Assembly (NCBI RefSeq): GCF_004364975.1
Contig: NZ_SOBW01000008.1
Location: 866,610 to 930,609, forward strand
DNA length: 64,000 nucleotides
Direction: 5' to 3'
Origin: Gelidibacter sediminis
Lineage (GTDB): Bacteria > Bacteroidota > Bacteroidia > Flavobacteriales > Flavobacteriaceae
The first letter of the stretch is position 1; the number at the start of each line of letters is the position of its first letter. Below are positions 61,260-64,000 of the stretch, in pieces. Both the position numbers and the translations under genes were made by a program. Below the pieces are notes generated by a model, which saw only the letters and a program-made list of their open reading frames with translations, was not told the origin of the DNA and ran no database searches.

Positions 61260-63715
61260 ATTTGGGTTTGCTTCATCACTTCATCACGAATTCGTCTAAT
61301 GCGTGCATCCAGATCTTCACTGGTAAGCGATTGACGTAAACTATCCACTTTTATAGGAAAGCTTAAAGGTGAGAAAGATTTGGCAAATTTAAGAATAAGT
61401 TTGCTTTTAGAGATCCGTTCAAAGGCTTCTTTTAAACGCACTTCTTCCAACTGCTGATTAAAGACTTCTGTATAGGCTTGTCGCAGTAGTAAATTTTGAG
61501 GTTCATAGTCTTCCAATACTCTAAAAATAAGTCCCGAGGACGATTGTAAGCTTTTATTGTTTTTCCGATTTCCGGGCTGACTTTGCACAACGAGTCCTGA
61601 AATAACCGCAATGTCACGGAATTTTCGTGAGGCCATTTCTGATGCGTTGATACTGCCAATCACATGCTCCATCAAATTTTCCTTTGACAGAATCGTTTTT
61701 ATCGTGTGTTCATCAATGGGAATGGATTGGTCACTTAACAATTCAAAACCATAATCGTTCATAGCGATGGTAAAAGTCAACGGTTTTATCAGACTCAAGC
61801 GATAAGCGATTAATGCCGCCATTACCTCATGAACCAGGCGCCCTTCAAAAGGATACATAAACACATGATGACCATCCTTGGTTTCAATCAGTTCAATCAA
61901 AAACTCATCTTTTTCAGGAATGTGCGAATGCTTTTCCTGTTGGGAAATCAACGGATGTAAAAATTTGAGTTCCTTCTCAGTTGTTTTAGGGTGTAAGGAT
62001 TCTGACAGTTTCTCACGCAAATATTGACTTAAATAAGACGACAAGGGCAAACGTCCGCCCAACCAACTGGGCGTTACGGCCGATTTCCGTTTACTGCGTT
62101 TTACTAAAACCGTCATGTCCTTGATGGTAACAATTTCTAAAACGCGCCCCGCCAAAATAAAATGATCATTAGGTTTTAATTTGGAAATAAAATACTCTTC
62201 CACCATCCCGATATAACCTCCGGAGAAAAACTTCACTTTCAACATGGCATCACTGACGATGGCACCAATATTCATGCGGTGCAACATCGCAATGCGTCTG
62301 CTTTTTACTTTGTATAATCCATCATCATCAATGATGACTTTATGGTATTCTTCATAAGATTTCAAGGTGTTCCCGCCTTCGGTGATAAAATGTAAAGCCC
62401 AGTGCCAATCCTCTTCGGTCATATAATGAAAGGCATGCACTTTTTGGACGGCCGCAAACAACTCTTTTTCATTGAATCCTTCACCAACCGCCAAGGACAC
62501 CATATATTGAATCAACACATCAAATGTGAGCACCATCGGCTCCCGTGCCTCAATGCGTTTGTCTTTTACCGCTTGTTTAAGAGCTGCAGCTTCTATCAGT
62601 TCTAACGAATGGGTGGGAACAAAATAGATTTTGGAGGTTTCGTACGGCGAATGGCCACTACGACCGGCACGTTGCATAAATCGGGCAATACCTTTTGGTG
62701 ATCCAATTTGAATGACACAATCTACAGGTTTAAAATCGACGCCCAAATCTAATGATGATGTACAGACCACAGCCCTTAAAAGTCCATCGGAAATAGCGTC
62801 TTCTATCCAATTCCGCAACTCTGCGTCAATAGACCCGTGGTGAATGGCAATTTGACCCGCCAAATCTGGTTCAATTTTTAAAATCTGTTGGTACCAAATC
62901 TCCGACTGATTTCGGGTATTCGTAAATATAAGCGTGGTGTTGTTTTCATAAATAATGGGTATTATTTTGGCGGCCATTTTCACACCCATATGCCCTGCCC
63001 AAGGCAAGACTTCGATTTCATCAGGTAAGACGGAGACAATTTCTATTTTCTTTTTTTCCTTGGCAACTATGCGTTTTGTTTTGATATGCTCATAAGGAAT
63101 CAAAACTCTTTGCGCTTCGTCAAGATTTCCTATGGTGGCGGTGATGCCGTAAATAAGCATTTTTGGAGATAGCGACAACAACCTAGAAACCGCCAATTCA
63201 GTTAGCACCCCGCGTTTGGAACCTAATAGTTCGTGCCATTCATCAATAGCAATGCAATTGAGGGTTTTAAAGAATCGTGAATTGTTTTTTTGAGAAAATA
63301 GTATGTGTAATGTTTCGGGAGTAGTCAGTAATACATCCGGCATCAATCGTTCCTGACGCCGACGGTCCTTTTGTGGAGTGTCGCCATTTCGGACTTCAAC
63401 TTCCCAATCCAAACCAATTTCTTCTACCGCAATGATCATAGCTTTGGCTAAATCTTTTGCCAAGGAGCGCAACGGACTTACCCATAACAGTTTCATCCCT
63501 TTTTTATAGGCTTCAGGTTGGTTTAAATAATCAATCACCACGGCTAAAAACACTGAAAATGTTTTTCCAAACCCCGTTGGTGCCACCACCATACCACTAT
63601 AACCATTATGATATTGGTTCCAGGTTTGCAACTGAAAATCAAACGGCTTCTGCCCTTTTTCGTGCATCCAATCCGCAATAATCTGATAGCCTTGTGAATC
63701 TTGAACGTTTTTCAA
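61256..63715 (-). CDS. ligase-associated DNA damage response DEXH-box helicase (Lhr-like)
   Basis: 819 residues. RecA domain 1 carries APTGFGKT (Walker A, residues ~39-46) and the DEWH box (~156-159). RecA domain 2 has SSLDLGVDFKPVD and QRAGRSGHS. Then come the winged-helix and Lhr-core regions typical of this family (3'-5' translocase). I take the TTG at 63715 as the start because it overlaps the ligase stop (TTGA), and the family normally has residues such as IIADW before the first Met at position 17. It is part of the ligase-helicase-pdeM operon read leftward. Confidence 0.93.
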   Translation of the reverse strand: MKNVQDSQGYQIIADWMHEKGQKPFDFQLQTWNQYHNGYSGMVVAPTGFGKTFSVFLAVVIDYLNQPEAYKKGMKLLWVSPLRSLAKDLAKAMIIAVEEIGLDWEVEVRNGDTPQKDRRRQERLMPDVLLTTPETLHILFSQKNNSRFFKTLNCIAIDEWHELLGSKRGVLTELAVSRLLSLSPKMLIYGITATIGNLDEAQRVLIPYEHIKTKRIVAKEKKKIEIVSVLPDEIEVLPWAGHMGVKMAAKIIPIIYENNTTLIFTNTRNQSEIWYQQILKIEPDLAGQIAIHHGSIDAELRNWIEDAISDGLLRAVVCTSSLDLGVDFKPVDCVIQIGSPKGIARFMQRAGRSGHSPYETSKIYFVPTHSLELIEAAALKQAVKDKRIEAREPMVLTFDVLIQYMVSLAVGEGFNEKELFAAVQKVHAFHYMTEEDWHWALHFITEGGNTLKSYEEYHKVIIDDDGLYKVKSRRIAMLHRMNIGAIVSDAMLKVKFFSGGYIGMVEEYFISKLKPNDHFILAGRVLEIVTIKDMTVLVKRSKRKSAVTPSWLGGRLPLSSYLSQYLREKLSESLHPKTTEKELKFLHPLISQQEKHSHIPEKDEFLIELIETKDGHHVFMYPFEGRLVHEVMAALIAYRLSLIKPLTFTIAMNDYGFELLSDQSIPIDEHTIKTILSKENLMEHVIGSINASEMASRKFRDIAVISGLVVQSQPGNRKNNKSLQSSSGLIFRVLEDYEPQNLLLRQAYTEVFNQQLEEVRLKEAFERISKSKLILKFAKSFSPLSFPIKVDSLRQSLTSEDLDARIRRIRDEVMKQTQI

Positions 63716-64000
63716 TTTGGATTGGTGATTAAAAGTTTAACTTGTTCAATAGTATCAATCTCCTCAACTGATTTATCACGACGCCACCTTAAGATACGTG
63801 GAAACCGTAAGGCTACGCCAGATTTATGACGGTTGCTAAACGCGATCCCTTCAAAAGCGATTTCAAACACAAGCTCAGGTTTAACAGTTCGTACGGGGCC
63901 AAATTTTTCAATGGCATTCTTATTGACAAATCTCGAAATTTCTGTTATTTCTTTATCGGTTAAGCCCGAATACGCTTTAGCTACTGTTACTAACCCGTCA
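63712..64000 (-). CDS. ATP-dependent DNA ligase, C-terminal part (gene continues past the window)
   Basis: Only the last 95 residues are inside the window. They match the C-terminal OB domain of bacterial ATP-dependent DNA ligases: GLTDKEITEI, PVRTVKPELVFEIAFEGI, RHKSGVALRFPRILRWR and the tail EEIDTIEQVKLL. The adenylation site lies outside. Its stop (TGA at 63712-63714) overlaps the TTG start of the helicase. A ligase-associated exonuclease gene is expected just upstream of it, beyond the window edge. Confidence 0.88.
   Translation of the reverse strand, partial: DGLVTVAKAYSGLTDKEITEISRFVNKNAIEKFGPVRTVKPELVFEIAFEGIAFSNRHKSGVALRFPRILRWRRDKSVEEIDTIEQVKLLITNPN

Overview
The window is a gene-dense, AT-rich chromosomal segment from a member of the Bacteroidota, most likely a marine Flavobacteriaceae species. 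The assignment rests on gene content: a topoisomerase III with the GDAGQEGE-type Toprim, a bacillithiol BshA, a fused E1 alpha/beta 2-oxoacid dehydrogenase, a GH3/serine-hydrolase fusion, a large DUF490/TamB protein and the ligase-associated DNA repair operon. It also rests on repeated TAnnTTTG boxes (the Bacteroidota -7 element) upstream of genes. I see no rRNA, tRNA, CRISPR, prophage, transposase or integrase. This looks like core chromosome.

Layout. 1-7.5 kb: the 3' part of topB, rluE, a cold-shock-domain gene with a long structured leader, small secreted proteins, an SF2 helicase and Hsp20. 7.5-16.3 kb: a lipoprotein dipeptidase, a fused branched-chain 2-oxoacid dehydrogenase E1, an Fe(II)/2-oxoglutarate oxygenase, a translationally coupled SUI1-DUF1835-nucleoside phosphorylase trio, an orphan cytosolic substrate-binding-fold protein, and ung. 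16.4-23 kb: a mutS2-like gene without the Smr domain, a heptanucleotide repeat, a DCC thioredoxin-fold protein, and a tight operon of N-formylglutamate amidohydrolase, DUF1704/QEGLA metallopeptidase and GshB-like ATP-grasp ligase.

23-36 kb: an EamA transporter, an SDF symporter, aroC, a giant FAD/Fe-S dehydrogenase, an outer-membrane beta-barrel, an AraC regulator, bshA and the GH3/serine-hydrolase fusion. 36-46.6 kb: an envelope and electron-transfer cluster read leftward (amidase, MlaD, membrane Fe-S protein, HAD, CCG Fe-S protein, small membrane protein, two PH-domain proteins, unknown protein), with an LptD-like gene divergent from it. 46.6-54.7 kb: ridA, a GlcNAc-kinase-like gene, the gapA/pfkA glycolysis pair and tamB. 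54.8-60.3 kb: tsaD-rsmE, DUF4159-spoU methyltransferase, AI-2E transporter and a SAM methyltransferase. 60.4-64 kb: a 45-residue membrane protein, pdeM, an Lhr-type helicase and the 3' end of an ATP-dependent DNA ligase.

The best candidate for an incompletely described system is the three-gene operon at 19.2-22.9 kb. It pairs an amide-bond-forming ATP-grasp enzyme with a DUF1704 peptidase, the family of the eukaryotic tubulin detyrosinase MATCAP, and an amidohydrolase. This could be a make-and-break cycle acting on a peptide or glutamyl metabolite. Gene calls are mostly secure; promoter and hairpin calls come from reading by eye.
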